A DNA stretch of 64,000 nt. Source: Solimonas sp040754295. Its GTDB lineage: Bacteria > Pseudomonadota > Gammaproteobacteria > Nevskiales > Nevskiaceae. The notes beneath the pieces were generated by a model. That model was given only the letters and a program-made list of their open reading frames with translations, searched no databases and had not been told where the DNA came from. The position numbers and the translations under genes are program-made. The stretch is from the NCBI GenBank assembly GCA_040754295.1, contig JBFMCQ010000003.1:1-64000 (forward strand). Reading direction: 5' to 3'. Shown here piece by piece: positions 40,689 through 49,808 of this stretch (the first letter of the stretch is position 1; the number at the start of each line of letters is the position of its first letter).

Positions 40689-42419
40689 TTACGGCGCTGC
40701 GAGGCTTTGCTCGCGCACCGCCTTGAACTCCGAGCCTTCCTTCCAGTGCGGCCAGTCGTCGCCGTTGGCGACGCGCCAGCCGACCGCCAGCAGTACCTGC
40801 ATGTCCTGCGCGGCGCCGCTCAGATCCCAGTCCGGCTTCACCTCGTCCGACACCGCGTGATAGTCGTTGGCGGTGTATTGCTGGCGCTTCTTCAAGCCGT
40901 AGCCGGCCGGTTTGCCGATGACTTCGTTGCCGCCGTCGGCGTACAGCGCCGGCACGCCGACCTTGGCGAACTCGAACTGGTCGGAGCGGTAATAGAAGCC
41001 CTTTTCCGGCTCCTCGTCGGGCACGATCACGCGGCCGTGCTCGGCGACGACTTCGGCGAGCACGTCCTCGAGCGTGTTCTGCCCGATGCCGATGATCTGG
41101 ATGTCGCGCGTCGGTCCCCAGGGGTTGAGCCCGTCCATGTTGATCATCGCCGGCGTGCGCTGCAGCGGGTAGAGCGGATGCGTCGCGTAGTGCCTGGCGC
41201 CGAGCAGGCCCTGCTCCTCGGCGGTGACCGCCATGAACAGCACCGAGCGCTTCGGCGGCGTCGAGAGCTTGCTGTACGCCTCGGCGATCTCGAGCACGCC
41301 GGCGGTGCCGCTGGCGTTGTCGAGTGCGCCGTTGAAGATCTGATCGCCTTCGAGCGCCGTATTGCGCCCCAGGTGGTCCCAGTGCGCCGAGTAGATCACG
41401 TGCTCGCCGGCATGCTGCGGCGACGAGCCGGGCAGGCGCGCGATGACGTTCTGCGACTGCACCTCGCGCAGCTTCGTCGTGATCCGGAAGCTGGCCTTGG
41501 CCTCGAGCGGCACCGGGCTGAAGTCGCGCCGCACCGCGGCGCGCTTGAGCGCTTCGAAGTTCTGCCCCGTGGCGCGGAACAGCGCCTGTGCCTTCTCGTT
41601 GGAGATCCAGCCCTGCACCGGCACGCTGTTCATGTTCTTGTCGGCGGCGGCGAGCTGGAACTGCTCGCCGCTCCAGCTGTGCTCGACCACCGCCCACGGA
41701 TAGCCGGCCGGACCGGTCTCGTGAATGATGATCGCCGCCGCGGCGCCGAGCTTGGACGCGATCTCGTACTTGTAGGTCCAGCGGCCGTAGTAGGTCATCG
41801 CCTTGCCGCGGAACATGCTGTCGTCGAGTCGCGACGGGTCCAAAGGGTCGGGGACGGCCGGATCATTGACCAGCATGACCAGTGTCTTGCCGCGGACGTC
41901 CACGCCCTTGTAGTCGTCCCAGCCGTATTCCGGCGCCTGCACGCCGTAGCCGACGAAGACCAGCTCGGCATCGTTGACCTCGACTTCGGGTACGAAGCGC
42001 GCGGTGACGGCGACGAAGTCGCTGCCCCGGCGCATCCTCAGCTTGCGCGGCCCGGCCCACAGCGTCATGCGCGGGGAGCTGGTGATGCCGACCAGCGGCA
42101 CGTCCTGCACGTAGCTGCCGTCCGGATTGCCGGGCGCCAGCCCCATCGCCCTGAACTGCTCGACGAGGTAGGCGACGGTTTTCTCCTCGCCGATGGTGCC
42201 GGGCAGGCGGCCGGCGAACGCGTCCGACGACAGCGTGCGCACGTGGCGCATGAGGTCGTCCGCGGTGATGCTCTCGACCGCCGCGGCATCCAGCGCCGGC
42301 GGTGGCGGCGTGGGCGCCGGTGTGGCGACGACCGCGGCCGGCGGCGGCGCCGCACAGCCGGCGGCGAGCAGCGCCGCGGCGCCAAACCCGCAGCGTAAAA
42401 GCGTCTTCGTGCGCATCAT
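40689..42419 (-). CDS. M28-family metallopeptidase, lipoprotein
   Basis: A 576-residue zinc aminopeptidase-type protein. The N-terminal lipobox (LLAAGCAAPP, Cys about residue 22) and a Pro/Ala linker predict membrane anchoring. A PA-domain insertion (about residues 120-290) precedes the M28 core. Zinc and catalytic residues are visible: His346/Asp348 in YSAHWDHLG, Asp in FNGALDNASGT, Glu-Glu in TAEEQGLLGA, NMDGL and a distal His in NDYHAVSDE. AGGAG precedes the double ATG. Lies 64 bp after the S9 peptidase gene, probably the same operon. Confidence 0.93.
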   Translation of the reverse strand: MMRTKTLLRCGFGAAALLAAGCAAPPPAAVVATPAPTPPPPALDAAAVESITADDLMRHVRTLSSDAFAGRLPGTIGEEKTVAYLVEQFRAMGLAPGNPDGSYVQDVPLVGITSSPRMTLWAGPRKLRMRRGSDFVAVTARFVPEVEVNDAELVFVGYGVQAPEYGWDDYKGVDVRGKTLVMLVNDPAVPDPLDPSRLDDSMFRGKAMTYYGRWTYKYEIASKLGAAAAIIIHETGPAGYPWAVVEHSWSGEQFQLAAADKNMNSVPVQGWISNEKAQALFRATGQNFEALKRAAVRRDFSPVPLEAKASFRITTKLREVQSQNVIARLPGSSPQHAGEHVIYSAHWDHLGRNTALEGDQIFNGALDNASGTAGVLEIAEAYSKLSTPPKRSVLFMAVTAEEQGLLGARHYATHPLYPLQRTPAMINMDGLNPWGPTRDIQIIGIGQNTLEDVLAEVVAEHGRVIVPDEEPEKGFYYRSDQFEFAKVGVPALYADGGNEVIGKPAGYGLKKRQQYTANDYHAVSDEVKPDWDLSGAAQDMQVLLAVGWRVANGDDWPHWKEGSEFKAVREQSLAAP

Positions 42420-42483
42420 GCTCTCCTGTTGTCGATCGCGCTTCAGGCCGACGGCGAGGCCACCCGACAGCGCGCGAACCGGG

Positions 42484-44547
42484 TCACGGTCCGATCCAGC
42501 GTTTCAGCCAGGCGCGTACCGTCTCGTGCCACTGCACGCTGTTCTGCGGCTTGAGCACCCAGTGGTTCTCGTCGGGGAAGATCAGCAGCTGGCTGGGGAC
42601 GCCGCGGCGCTGCAGCGCGGTGAACGCGGCGATGCCCTGTTCCGGGGGCACGCGATAGTCCTTCTCGCCGTGAATGACCAGCATCGGCGTTTTCCACTCG
42701 GTGACCTGTGTGGCCGGGTTGTGCTTCTCGTAGGCGCCGGGCGCGACGAAGTACGGCGCGCCGTGCTCCCACTCGTCGAACCACAGCTCTTCGGTGCTGT
42801 AATACATGCTGCGGTTGTCGAAGATGCCGTCGTGCGAAACCAGCGCCTTGAAGGCTCCGGGCCACTGGCTCGCGATCCAGTTGATCATGTAGCCGCCGTA
42901 CGACGCACCCAGCGCCGCCGCGCGGGTTGCGTCGAGGAAGTCGTAGGTCTTGAGCGCGTGCGCCCAACCCTTCTGCAGGTCGACCAGCGGCTTGCCGCCC
43001 CAGTCGCCGGAGATCGAGTCAGTGAACTTCTGGCCGTAGCCGGTGGAGCCGTGGAAGTCGATGAACACGACGGCGTAGCCCCAGCCGGAGTACACCGCCG
43101 GATTCCAGCGGTAGTGCCAGTCGTTGCCCATGCTGCCCTGCGGGCCGCCGTGCACGATGAAGGCGACCGGGTACTTCTTGCCGGGACGGTAGTTCCACGG
43201 CTTCATCACGTAGCCGTAGACGGTTTCGTCGTTCCAGCCGTCGAACGCGAACTGCTCGTAGTCGCCGAAGCGGATCGGTGCGAGCGTTTCGGCGTTGTGC
43301 TGCGTCAGGCGCTGCGGGGTGGTTTCACCGTGCGCGAGGCGATACAGATCGACCGGCGCGCTCAGCGTGTCGAAGCCGTAGACGATCGCATCGGCGCCGG
43401 CGCTGAAGCCCGAGACGTGGCCGCTGGCGGTGAGCGCACTCGGCTTGCCGCTGGCGACGTCGATGGCGAACAGGCGGTGGTTGCCGATGTCGTCGGCGGT
43501 CGTGTACAGCGTCTTGCCGTCGGGCGAGAACGCGAGGTTGCCGGCCGAGCGATCCCAGCCCGGTGCCACCTCGCGGGTGTCGCCGGTCTTGAGGTCGCGC
43601 AGCCAGATCGCGAGGCGATCCGCTTCGAAGCCCGGGCGCCTCATCGCGCGCCAGGCGAGATAACGGCCGTCCGGCGAGAACACAGGGCCGACGTCGACGG
43701 CCTGGTTCGTCGGCGTGAGGTTCTTCGGCGCGGCCGAGCCGTCGGCGGGCACCCACCACAGGTCGAGATTGGTGCTCCAGGCTTCGGTCGTGCCGGCGAT
43801 GCGCGCGGTGAACGCGAGGTGCCTGCCGTCCGGCGCGAACGCGTACTCCGAGGCATCGCCGAAGGGTTTCGACGGCACGTCGCCGTCGATGCCCTTGCTC
43901 ACGTGCACCGGGTCGAGCGCGCGGCCGTCGGCGTCGAGCCTGAGCGTGAACAGCTGCGCGCGCGTGCCGTCCTTCCAGCTGTCCCAGTGGCGGATGAAGA
44001 GCTTGTCGAAGAGCATGCCGCTGCGCTTGTCCGCGGCGCGCTCGTCGAGCCGCTTCTTCGTGCACGCGAGATCCGCGCAGTCGGGAAAGACCTCCATCGA
44101 CACCGCGATGCGCGTGCCGTCGGGCGACAGCGCGAAGCTGCCGACCGCGAGCGGCAGCTCGGTGACCGGCTTGGCGTCACCGCCTTCGGCCAGATCGAGC
44201 CGCCACACCTGCGCACTGCCGCTGCGCGTCGACAGGAAGTAGATCCAGCGGCCGTCGGGCGACCAGCGGGGGTCGCTGTGATTGCCTTCGGCGTGCGTCA
44301 GCTGGCGCGTCTGCCCGCCGGCGAGATCGAGCAGCCAGAGGTCCGTCACCCCCTTGTTCGCCTCGTAGTCCGTGCGCCGCAGCGTGTAGACCGCCTGCCT
44401 GCCGTCGGGCGAGAGCTGCGGGTCGGAGACGCGCACGAGGCGCACGAGGTCGTCGGCCGAGAACGGGCGAGGGCCTTGCGGGGATGTGGTCGGCATGGCG
44501 GCAGTGGCGGTGAGCGCAAGCAGTGCACCCACGATCAAGGATCTCAT
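42484..44547 (-). CDS. S9-family prolyl-oligopeptidase-like peptidase
   Basis: A 687-residue exported peptidase with a signal peptide (SLIVGALLALTATAAMP). An N-terminal beta-propeller has repeated SPDG motifs (DPQLSPDGRQ, DPRWSPDGRWIYF, FSPDGRYLAW, FSPDGKTLY). The C-terminal alpha/beta hydrolase has VHGGPQGSM, Ser549 in LGASYGGYM, Asp630 in HGEKDYRVPP and His662 in PDENHWVL, a complete triad. It resembles DPP5 or acylaminoacyl-peptidase types that release dipeptides. First gene of the leftward pair with M28, divergent from the POT transporter. Confidence 0.94.
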   Translation of the reverse strand: MRSLIVGALLALTATAAMPTTSPQGPRPFSADDLVRLVRVSDPQLSPDGRQAVYTLRRTDYEANKGVTDLWLLDLAGGQTRQLTHAEGNHSDPRWSPDGRWIYFLSTRSGSAQVWRLDLAEGGDAKPVTELPLAVGSFALSPDGTRIAVSMEVFPDCADLACTKKRLDERAADKRSGMLFDKLFIRHWDSWKDGTRAQLFTLRLDADGRALDPVHVSKGIDGDVPSKPFGDASEYAFAPDGRHLAFTARIAGTTEAWSTNLDLWWVPADGSAAPKNLTPTNQAVDVGPVFSPDGRYLAWRAMRRPGFEADRLAIWLRDLKTGDTREVAPGWDRSAGNLAFSPDGKTLYTTADDIGNHRLFAIDVASGKPSALTASGHVSGFSAGADAIVYGFDTLSAPVDLYRLAHGETTPQRLTQHNAETLAPIRFGDYEQFAFDGWNDETVYGYVMKPWNYRPGKKYPVAFIVHGGPQGSMGNDWHYRWNPAVYSGWGYAVVFIDFHGSTGYGQKFTDSISGDWGGKPLVDLQKGWAHALKTYDFLDATRAAALGASYGGYMINWIASQWPGAFKALVSHDGIFDNRSMYYSTEELWFDEWEHGAPYFVAPGAYEKHNPATQVTEWKTPMLVIHGEKDYRVPPEQGIAAFTALQRRGVPSQLLIFPDENHWVLKPQNSVQWHETVRAWLKRWIGP

Positions 44548-44688
44548 CGTCGTTGGGCTCCTCGCAGCGGAGCGGGGATGTTATTGAAGCGGCAACATGA
44601 TATTTGAACTCGGCGCGACGCTGCCCGTTCGCATCGCCCGCGGCGCGGACTGAGGGTAAAGCCTCAGCCTTGCGGCGGGGCGCCTGCC

Positions 44689-44694
44689 TATACT
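44689..44694 (+). promoter_or_regulatory. Putative -10 of the POT transporter gene
   Basis: TATACT, 28 bp before the ATG at 44722, in the 174-bp divergent gap. The only TTG-type box (TTGCGG at 44670) is 13 bp away, too close. No operator was identified. Confidence 0.4.
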
Positions 44695-44721
44695 CGCCGG
44701 AATCCGCCGTCCAGGGACACC

Positions 44722-46440
44722 ATGAGCACGAATCCCCATGCGCGGCCCGGAGATTTCCTGGGCCACCCGAAGGGCCTGTACGTCTGCTTCTTCACCGAGA
44801 TGTGGGAGCGCTTTTCGTTCTACGGCATGAAGGCGCTGCTGCTGCTGTACCTCCTCAAGTACCACCTGTTCGGCGACGATGCCGGCTACGACCTGCTCGG
44901 CGCCTACGGCGGGCTGGTCTATGCGGTGCCGGTGATCGGCGGCCTGCTCGCCGACCGCTACCTCGGCATGCGCAAAGCGGTCGTTCTCGGCGGCGTGCTG
45001 CTGGTGCTCGGCCATCTGGGCATGGCGTTCGAAGGCGAGCAGGCGCGTATCGTCGACGGCGCCGTCGTGCGCGACGAGAGTGCGCTGCAGGTGTTCTATC
45101 TGTCGCTGGCGCTGATCATCATGGGCGTCGGTTTTCTCAAGCCGAACATTTCGACGATCGTCGGCAAGCTGTATCCCGAGAACGACCCTCGGCGCGATTC
45201 GGGCTTCACGCTGTTCTATGCCGGCATCAACGTCGGCGCGTTGTTCGCGAGCCTGGTCTGCGCCTTCCTCGGCGAGACCTACGGCTGGAAGTACGGGTTC
45301 GGCGCGGCCGGCATCGGCATGATCGCCGGACTCGGCGTGTTCCTCTGGGGCCAGAAGTATCTCGAAGGCCACGCCGAGCCCAGCGACCCGGCGAAGCTGC
45401 GCGAGCGCGTCGCCGGCCTGCCGCGCGAGGCGTGGATTTATCTCGGCAGTGTCGGCGGCGTGCTCGTCGTCTGGCAGCTGATCCAGCGCACGTGGACCGT
45501 GCATGGCGCGATGCACGTGATCGCGCTGGCCTTCCTCGCGTGGTTCGTCTGGTTTCTGGTCGCCAAGTGCACGCGCGAGGAGCGCGGGCAGATGATCTCG
45601 CTGGTCGTGCTGATCCTCGCCGTGCTGGTGTTCTTCACGATGTATGAGCAGACCTATGGCTCCTGGATTACGTTCACCGACCGGCTGCTGACCAAGGATC
45701 TGTTCGGCGCCATCGCCGCCGACGGCGCCGTCCGACTGCCGTGGGCGATCTTCGCGCTCGCCGGAAGCCCGGTGCTGATGGTGGCGGCGCTCGCCGGCGC
45801 CGACCGCGGCCGGCGCGGCCTCGCGCATGCGCTGGTCGGCCTGATGGTGCTCGGCTTCGTCGCCGCGCTCGCGCACGACGTCGTGCTGGTGCGCCAGACC
45901 GCCGGCTCGCTGACCTTCCTCGGTGCGTTCTTCATCGTGCTGCTGGCGCCGCTATTCGCATGGCTGTGGCCGTGGCTCGCCCGGCGCGGCCTCAACCCGA
46001 GCACGCCGCTGAAGATGGCGATCGGGCTCGCCGTTGCCGGCACGGCGTTTCTGCCGCTGATCGCCGCCGCCGAGATCGCGGCGACGGGCACGATGGCCAG
46101 TGTCTGGTGGCTCGTGCTCGCCTATCTGCTGCTCGAGATCGGCGAGGTCTGCCTGTCGCCGATCGGCCTGTCCGCGGTCACACAGCTGTCGGTCGCGCGC
46201 GTCGTCGGCCTGATGATGGGCGCGTTCTGGCTCGCGACCGCGTACTCGGAGGTGCTCGCCGCGCAGTTCGGCAAGCTGGCGTCGATCGAACTCGTCGAAG
46301 GCGCGGCGCTCGACATGGCGGCCGCGGCGGTGAAGTACGAAGGCCTGTTCGCGACGATGCTGTGGATCGGGCTGGGCGCGGGCGCGGTCGTGCTGCTGCT
46401 GACGCCGCTGCTCAGGCGGGCGATGCACGGCGTGAAGTAA
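44722..46440 (+). CDS. POT/PTR2 family proton-coupled peptide symporter
   Basis: A 572-residue inner-membrane protein that imports di- and tripeptides with protons. The proton-coupling motif ExxER is seen in FFTEMWERFSFYGMKALL (about residues 28-36), followed by LLADRYLGMRKAVVLGG and the signature FTLFYAGINVGALFASLVC. Around 14 hydrophobic helices, which is typical of bacterial POT proteins. It diverges from the S9/M28 peptidase genes that could generate its substrates. Confidence 0.95.
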   Translation: MSTNPHARPGDFLGHPKGLYVCFFTEMWERFSFYGMKALLLLYLLKYHLFGDDAGYDLLGAYGGLVYAVPVIGGLLADRYLGMRKAVVLGGVLLVLGHLGMAFEGEQARIVDGAVVRDESALQVFYLSLALIIMGVGFLKPNISTIVGKLYPENDPRRDSGFTLFYAGINVGALFASLVCAFLGETYGWKYGFGAAGIGMIAGLGVFLWGQKYLEGHAEPSDPAKLRERVAGLPREAWIYLGSVGGVLVVWQLIQRTWTVHGAMHVIALAFLAWFVWFLVAKCTREERGQMISLVVLILAVLVFFTMYEQTYGSWITFTDRLLTKDLFGAIAADGAVRLPWAIFALAGSPVLMVAALAGADRGRRGLAHALVGLMVLGFVAALAHDVVLVRQTAGSLTFLGAFFIVLLAPLFAWLWPWLARRGLNPSTPLKMAIGLAVAGTAFLPLIAAAEIAATGTMASVWWLVLAYLLLEIGEVCLSPIGLSAVTQLSVARVVGLMMGAFWLATAYSEVLAAQFGKLASIELVEGAALDMAAAAVKYEGLFATMLWIGLGAGAVVLLLTPLLRRAMHGVK

Positions 46441-46540
46441 GCACGCCGACGCGGATTTGATCCGGGGAAAGCCGGCAGGATGTGCTGAAGCGCAGCCAAG
46501 CGCGTCGAGGGGCTTCCGGATGATGCACTGTGTCTTCGGC

Positions 46541-47974
46541 TCAACGGATCCTGTATCTGCACAGCGCCAGCAGTGCCAGCAGCAGACTCAGGCCCAGCGC
46601 TCCGCCGCCGCCACCGCCGGAGGAGTCGTCGCTGCACTCCGCCGGTGCCGCGCTGCCCGGATTCTTGCCGCCGATCGCGCGGCAGCCGCTGCCGGTCGGA
46701 TCCAGCCAGGCCTTGAGCTGTGCCGACGGCTCCGCGCCGGCGGTCCATTGCCGCTCGAGGCGGGCGTAGAAGTCCGGCTCGTCGTTGTCGATGTTGCCTT
46801 CGCAGGCGGCGCTGCCGCCGGAAAGCACACCGACGATGCGGCGATTCTGGTTCCAGAGTCCGCTTCCGGATGAGCCTTCCTCGGTGGTGCCCTGCGCCCA
46901 GCGCCGAACCTCCCATGCCGGAATCTGCGGGCCGCCGGCTGTGATCTGCACATTGGCTGCTACAAGCGGCGCCGTGAACTCGCTGATCTTCTTCGCGTCG
47001 CCTGACGGGTGGTGGATGCTCACGCCGCTGTTGCCGCCAGCACCGCTGGCATCCCAGCCGGCGTAGTAGACGTTGAAGGCGGCGCTCGGCGGCTGGTTCA
47101 GCTCGATCAGCGACAGATCAGTGTCGCGGTCCCGGGCGCGCAGCGTCGCACCGCTCTGCGCCTGATCGTCCGGCGCGTTGTCGACACCGCAGGCGCTGTT
47201 CTGGAAGTTCCAGTAGACGACGACGCCCGATGCCGGGCTGCCGATGCGGCCGATCCCGCAGTGATCTGCGGTCAGGATGAAAGGCCTGTCGTCCTGTGCG
47301 GTGTTGTTGACGAGGGTGCCGCTGCACAGGCCGACGAAGCCGAGCGTCACCGGAACCTGCACCTTGACCACCGAGCGGCTCTCCTCGCGCCAGGCGTCGC
47401 CGAGCGGGCAGACCGCGTCGATGTTGCATGCGCCCGAGTCGCCGAGCTGGGCGGCGTTCCTGTAGGCATGACCGAGCCGGCCGAGGTGCAGCTCGACGTC
47501 CTCGCGCCGGCGGGTCGGCACCTGCAGCTCGATCACCGCCGTTTCGCCCGGCACCATCGCGGTCCACAGGCTGCCATCGGCGGTGTGGTTGCGCGCGTCG
47601 TAAGGACCCTGAACGGCATGGCCGCCCGCGTCGTAGATCCACAGCGCAGCTTCCTCGGGCACGCGGAAGCGCGCGAATTCCATCAGCAGCGACTGCGCGC
47701 CGGCGGAGTAAACGCGCGTGCGCCAGCGGCTGACGCCGGCTTCCGGCTCGTCCCACACGCCGCCGGCGAGATCCACCGGCAGCGGCACGGTCACCGCGAA
47801 CAGCGCCGGCCCGCTGCCCTTGACGTCCTGCGCCGCTTCGATCGCCTTGGCGGTCGCCGCAGGCGGAGCGACATGCAGCGGCAGCGCGTCCAGGTCGGAC
47901 AGATCGCCGGCCGGGACCGCGGCAAGGCAGGTCGATGTCCAGCACAGCGCGCAGGCCAGAACGACGACGCGCAT
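46541..47974 (-). CDS. Secreted lysyl-endopeptidase-like serine protease with GlyGly-CTERM-like tail (copy B)
   Basis: A 477-residue exported S1-type protease. After the signal peptide (VVVLACALCWTSTCLA) comes a pro-region of about 160 residues (GGVWDEPEAGVSRWRTRVYSAG), then the catalytic domain with His238 in LTADHCG, Asp286 in DTDLSLIEL and Ser369 in EEGSSGSGLWN, as in Achromobacter protease I. The tail is a glycine run, a hydrophobic helix (ALGLSLLLALLALC) and a basic end (RYRIR), the tripartite form of GlyGly-CTERM signals processed by rhombosortase after type II secretion. It starts 4 bp after the paralogue's stop. Confidence 0.9.
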   Translation of the reverse strand: MRVVVLACALCWTSTCLAAVPAGDLSDLDALPLHVAPPAATAKAIEAAQDVKGSGPALFAVTVPLPVDLAGGVWDEPEAGVSRWRTRVYSAGAQSLLMEFARFRVPEEAALWIYDAGGHAVQGPYDARNHTADGSLWTAMVPGETAVIELQVPTRRREDVELHLGRLGHAYRNAAQLGDSGACNIDAVCPLGDAWREESRSVVKVQVPVTLGFVGLCSGTLVNNTAQDDRPFILTADHCGIGRIGSPASGVVVYWNFQNSACGVDNAPDDQAQSGATLRARDRDTDLSLIELNQPPSAAFNVYYAGWDASGAGGNSGVSIHHPSGDAKKISEFTAPLVAANVQITAGGPQIPAWEVRRWAQGTTEEGSSGSGLWNQNRRIVGVLSGGSAACEGNIDNDEPDFYARLERQWTAGAEPSAQLKAWLDPTGSGCRAIGGKNPGSAAPAECSDDSSGGGGGGALGLSLLLALLALCRYRIR

Positions 47975-47978
47975 GAGG

Positions 47979-49499
47979 TCACCGCCCGATGGGCGGAAGT
48001 GCCGCACCGTATGCAGCGCAGCCCGAGCGGCGGCCGTGCACGAGTCGGCGCCCGGCGCCGGCCGCCAGCAGCAGCACCAGCAGCCACGGCGACACGGTGC
48101 CGCCGCCACCGCCGCCGCCGTCGCCGGGCGAAGCGGTCGGAGCCGGGCTCGCGGTGGGTGTGGGCGTTGGCGAGGGCGCTGGCGTTGGCACGGGACCTGC
48201 CCCCGCCTCCTTGCCGGCGACCTGTCGCAGGCCGGTATCGACAGCGTCGAGCCAGGCCTTGAGCTGGCCCGAGGCTTGCGGCTGCGCGGTCCACTGCCTG
48301 TCGAGCCGCGCGTAGAAATCCGGATCGTCCGATTGGGCACACGAGGCAGAGCCGCCAGAGAGTACGCCGACGATTCGGCGGTCCTGGTTCCACAAGCCCG
48401 AGCCGGAAGAGCCTTGCTCGGTCGTGCCCTGTGACCAGGTGACGCGCCACGCCGGAATGTCGAAGTCGCCGCCAGGCAGACGGATGCTGCTCTGTACGAG
48501 CGGCGTCGTGAACTCGGTGACCTTCTTCGCGTCGCCGGACGGGTGGTGGATGGAGACGCCGCTGTCGCCACCGGTGCCGCTCGCGTCCCAGCCGGCGTAG
48601 TAGACGTTGAACGCGGCGCTCGGCCGCTGGCTCAGCTCCAGGAGCGACAGGTCGGTCGCCTCATCGCGTGCACGCAGCACGGCGCCCGTCTGCGTCTGAT
48701 CGTCCGGCGCATTGTCGGCGCCGTTGCAGGCGCTGTTCTGGAAGTTCCAGTAGACCACGACGCCGGACGGCGGGCTGGAATTGCGGATGCCGCAATGATC
48801 GGCGGTCATCACGTATGCCTTGTCGTCCTGCGCGAGATTGTTGATCAGCGTGCCGCTGCACAGCCCGACGTTGTCGCCGCTCGGTATCTGCAGCTTCACG
48901 ACCGAGCGAATCTCATCACGCCAGGCGTCCCCGAGCGGGCAGGCGGTGTCGATGTTGCATGGCCCCGAATCGCCGAGATCTCGCGCGTTCTTGTAGGCAT
49001 GCCCCAGCCGGCCGAGGGCCAGTTCGACATCGCCGCGCTTTACGCTCGGCACACGCAGCTCGAGCACCGCGGTTTCGCCGGGCACCAGGGCCGTCCACAG
49101 GCTGCCTTCAGGGCTGTGGTTGCGCGCGTCGTAAGGGCCTTGCACGGTGCGCCCGGCGGCATCGTAGATCCACAGCGACGCGCCGTCGGGCACGTGGAAG
49201 CGCGTGAACTCCATCAGTAAGGCCTGTGCACCTGCGGAGTACACCCGTGTGCGCCAGCGGCCGACGCCGGCCTGCTCGTCCCAGACGCCGCCCGACAGGT
49301 CCACCGGCAGCGGAACGGTCACGGCGAACAGCGCCGGGCCGCGGCCCTTGACGTTTTCCGCAGCCTCGATCGCTTTTGCGGTAACCGCGGGCGATGCAAC
49401 ATGCAAGGGCAGAGCGTCGAGCCGCGACAGGTCCGGCTGCAAGGCGGCCTGCGCCGCGGGCAGCCACAAGGAAAGAACCAGCAGCCAGATGCGGCGCAT
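47979..49499 (-). CDS. Secreted lysyl-endopeptidase-like serine protease with Pro/Thr linker and GlyGly-CTERM-like tail (copy A)
   Basis: A 506-residue paralogue of the next gene; long stretches are near-identical (LDALPLHVASPAVTAKAIEA, YYAGWDASGTGGDSGVSIHH). Signal peptide (IWLLVLSLWLPAAQA), pro-region, catalytic His235 (TADHCG), Asp283 (ATDLSLLEL) and Ser365 (EQGSSGSGLWN). It differs from copy B by a Thr/Pro repeat linker before the glycine run, a hydrophobic helix (WLLVLLLAAGAG) and about 20 residues after the basic stop-transfer, longer than usual for this sorting signal. GGAG precedes the ATG. First gene of the pair. Confidence 0.9.
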   Translation of the reverse strand: MRRIWLLVLSLWLPAAQAALQPDLSRLDALPLHVASPAVTAKAIEAAENVKGRGPALFAVTVPLPVDLSGGVWDEQAGVGRWRTRVYSAGAQALLMEFTRFHVPDGASLWIYDAAGRTVQGPYDARNHSPEGSLWTALVPGETAVLELRVPSVKRGDVELALGRLGHAYKNARDLGDSGPCNIDTACPLGDAWRDEIRSVVKLQIPSGDNVGLCSGTLINNLAQDDKAYVMTADHCGIRNSSPPSGVVVYWNFQNSACNGADNAPDDQTQTGAVLRARDEATDLSLLELSQRPSAAFNVYYAGWDASGTGGDSGVSIHHPSGDAKKVTEFTTPLVQSSIRLPGGDFDIPAWRVTWSQGTTEQGSSGSGLWNQDRRIVGVLSGGSASCAQSDDPDFYARLDRQWTAQPQASGQLKAWLDAVDTGLRQVAGKEAGAGPVPTPAPSPTPTPTASPAPTASPGDGGGGGGGTVSPWLLVLLLAAGAGRRLVHGRRSGCAAYGAALPPIGR

Positions 49500-49808
49500 C
49501 GTCAGTCTCCGTTGGTCGGTCGCGCGTCCCTGCGCTGGTCCAACTAATGTGGGAATCAGCGGAGTGTAACCGCTCGCTGTTGCCGCATCGTGTGCACCGC
49601 GTCTCGCTTCGGCAAACGAGCCGGCCCCGCCAGATTCGGATGCAGGCCGACTGCCTGTCGTGCCCTGAAGCGTCGGACGTGATCCGTTGACCGCCGCGCG
49701 GAACCGCCGTGCCGTCACGCCGTCAGATTACAAGCCCGTTGGTAGCTGATCGGCGTCAATGCCGGTGTAGGAGCGGTTTCCCATGCTGACCGGGTTTCAC
49801 ATGCGAGT
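49500..49808. other. Intergenic region between protease and P-type ATPase genes
   Basis: About 309 bp separating divergent genes, presumably holding both promoters. No convincing -10/-35 pair, operator or RNA was identified. An AGGAG followed by ATG at 49783 opens a frame different from the ATPase and ends at 50157. That ORF has a Ser/Arg-rich translation and is taken as a shadow. Confidence 0.5.

Noticed and set aside
48090..48200. GC-rich repeated DNA as a candidate regulatory repeat
   Set aside because: It encodes the Thr/Pro linker and glycine run before the sorting helix of protease copy A and is explained by the protein.
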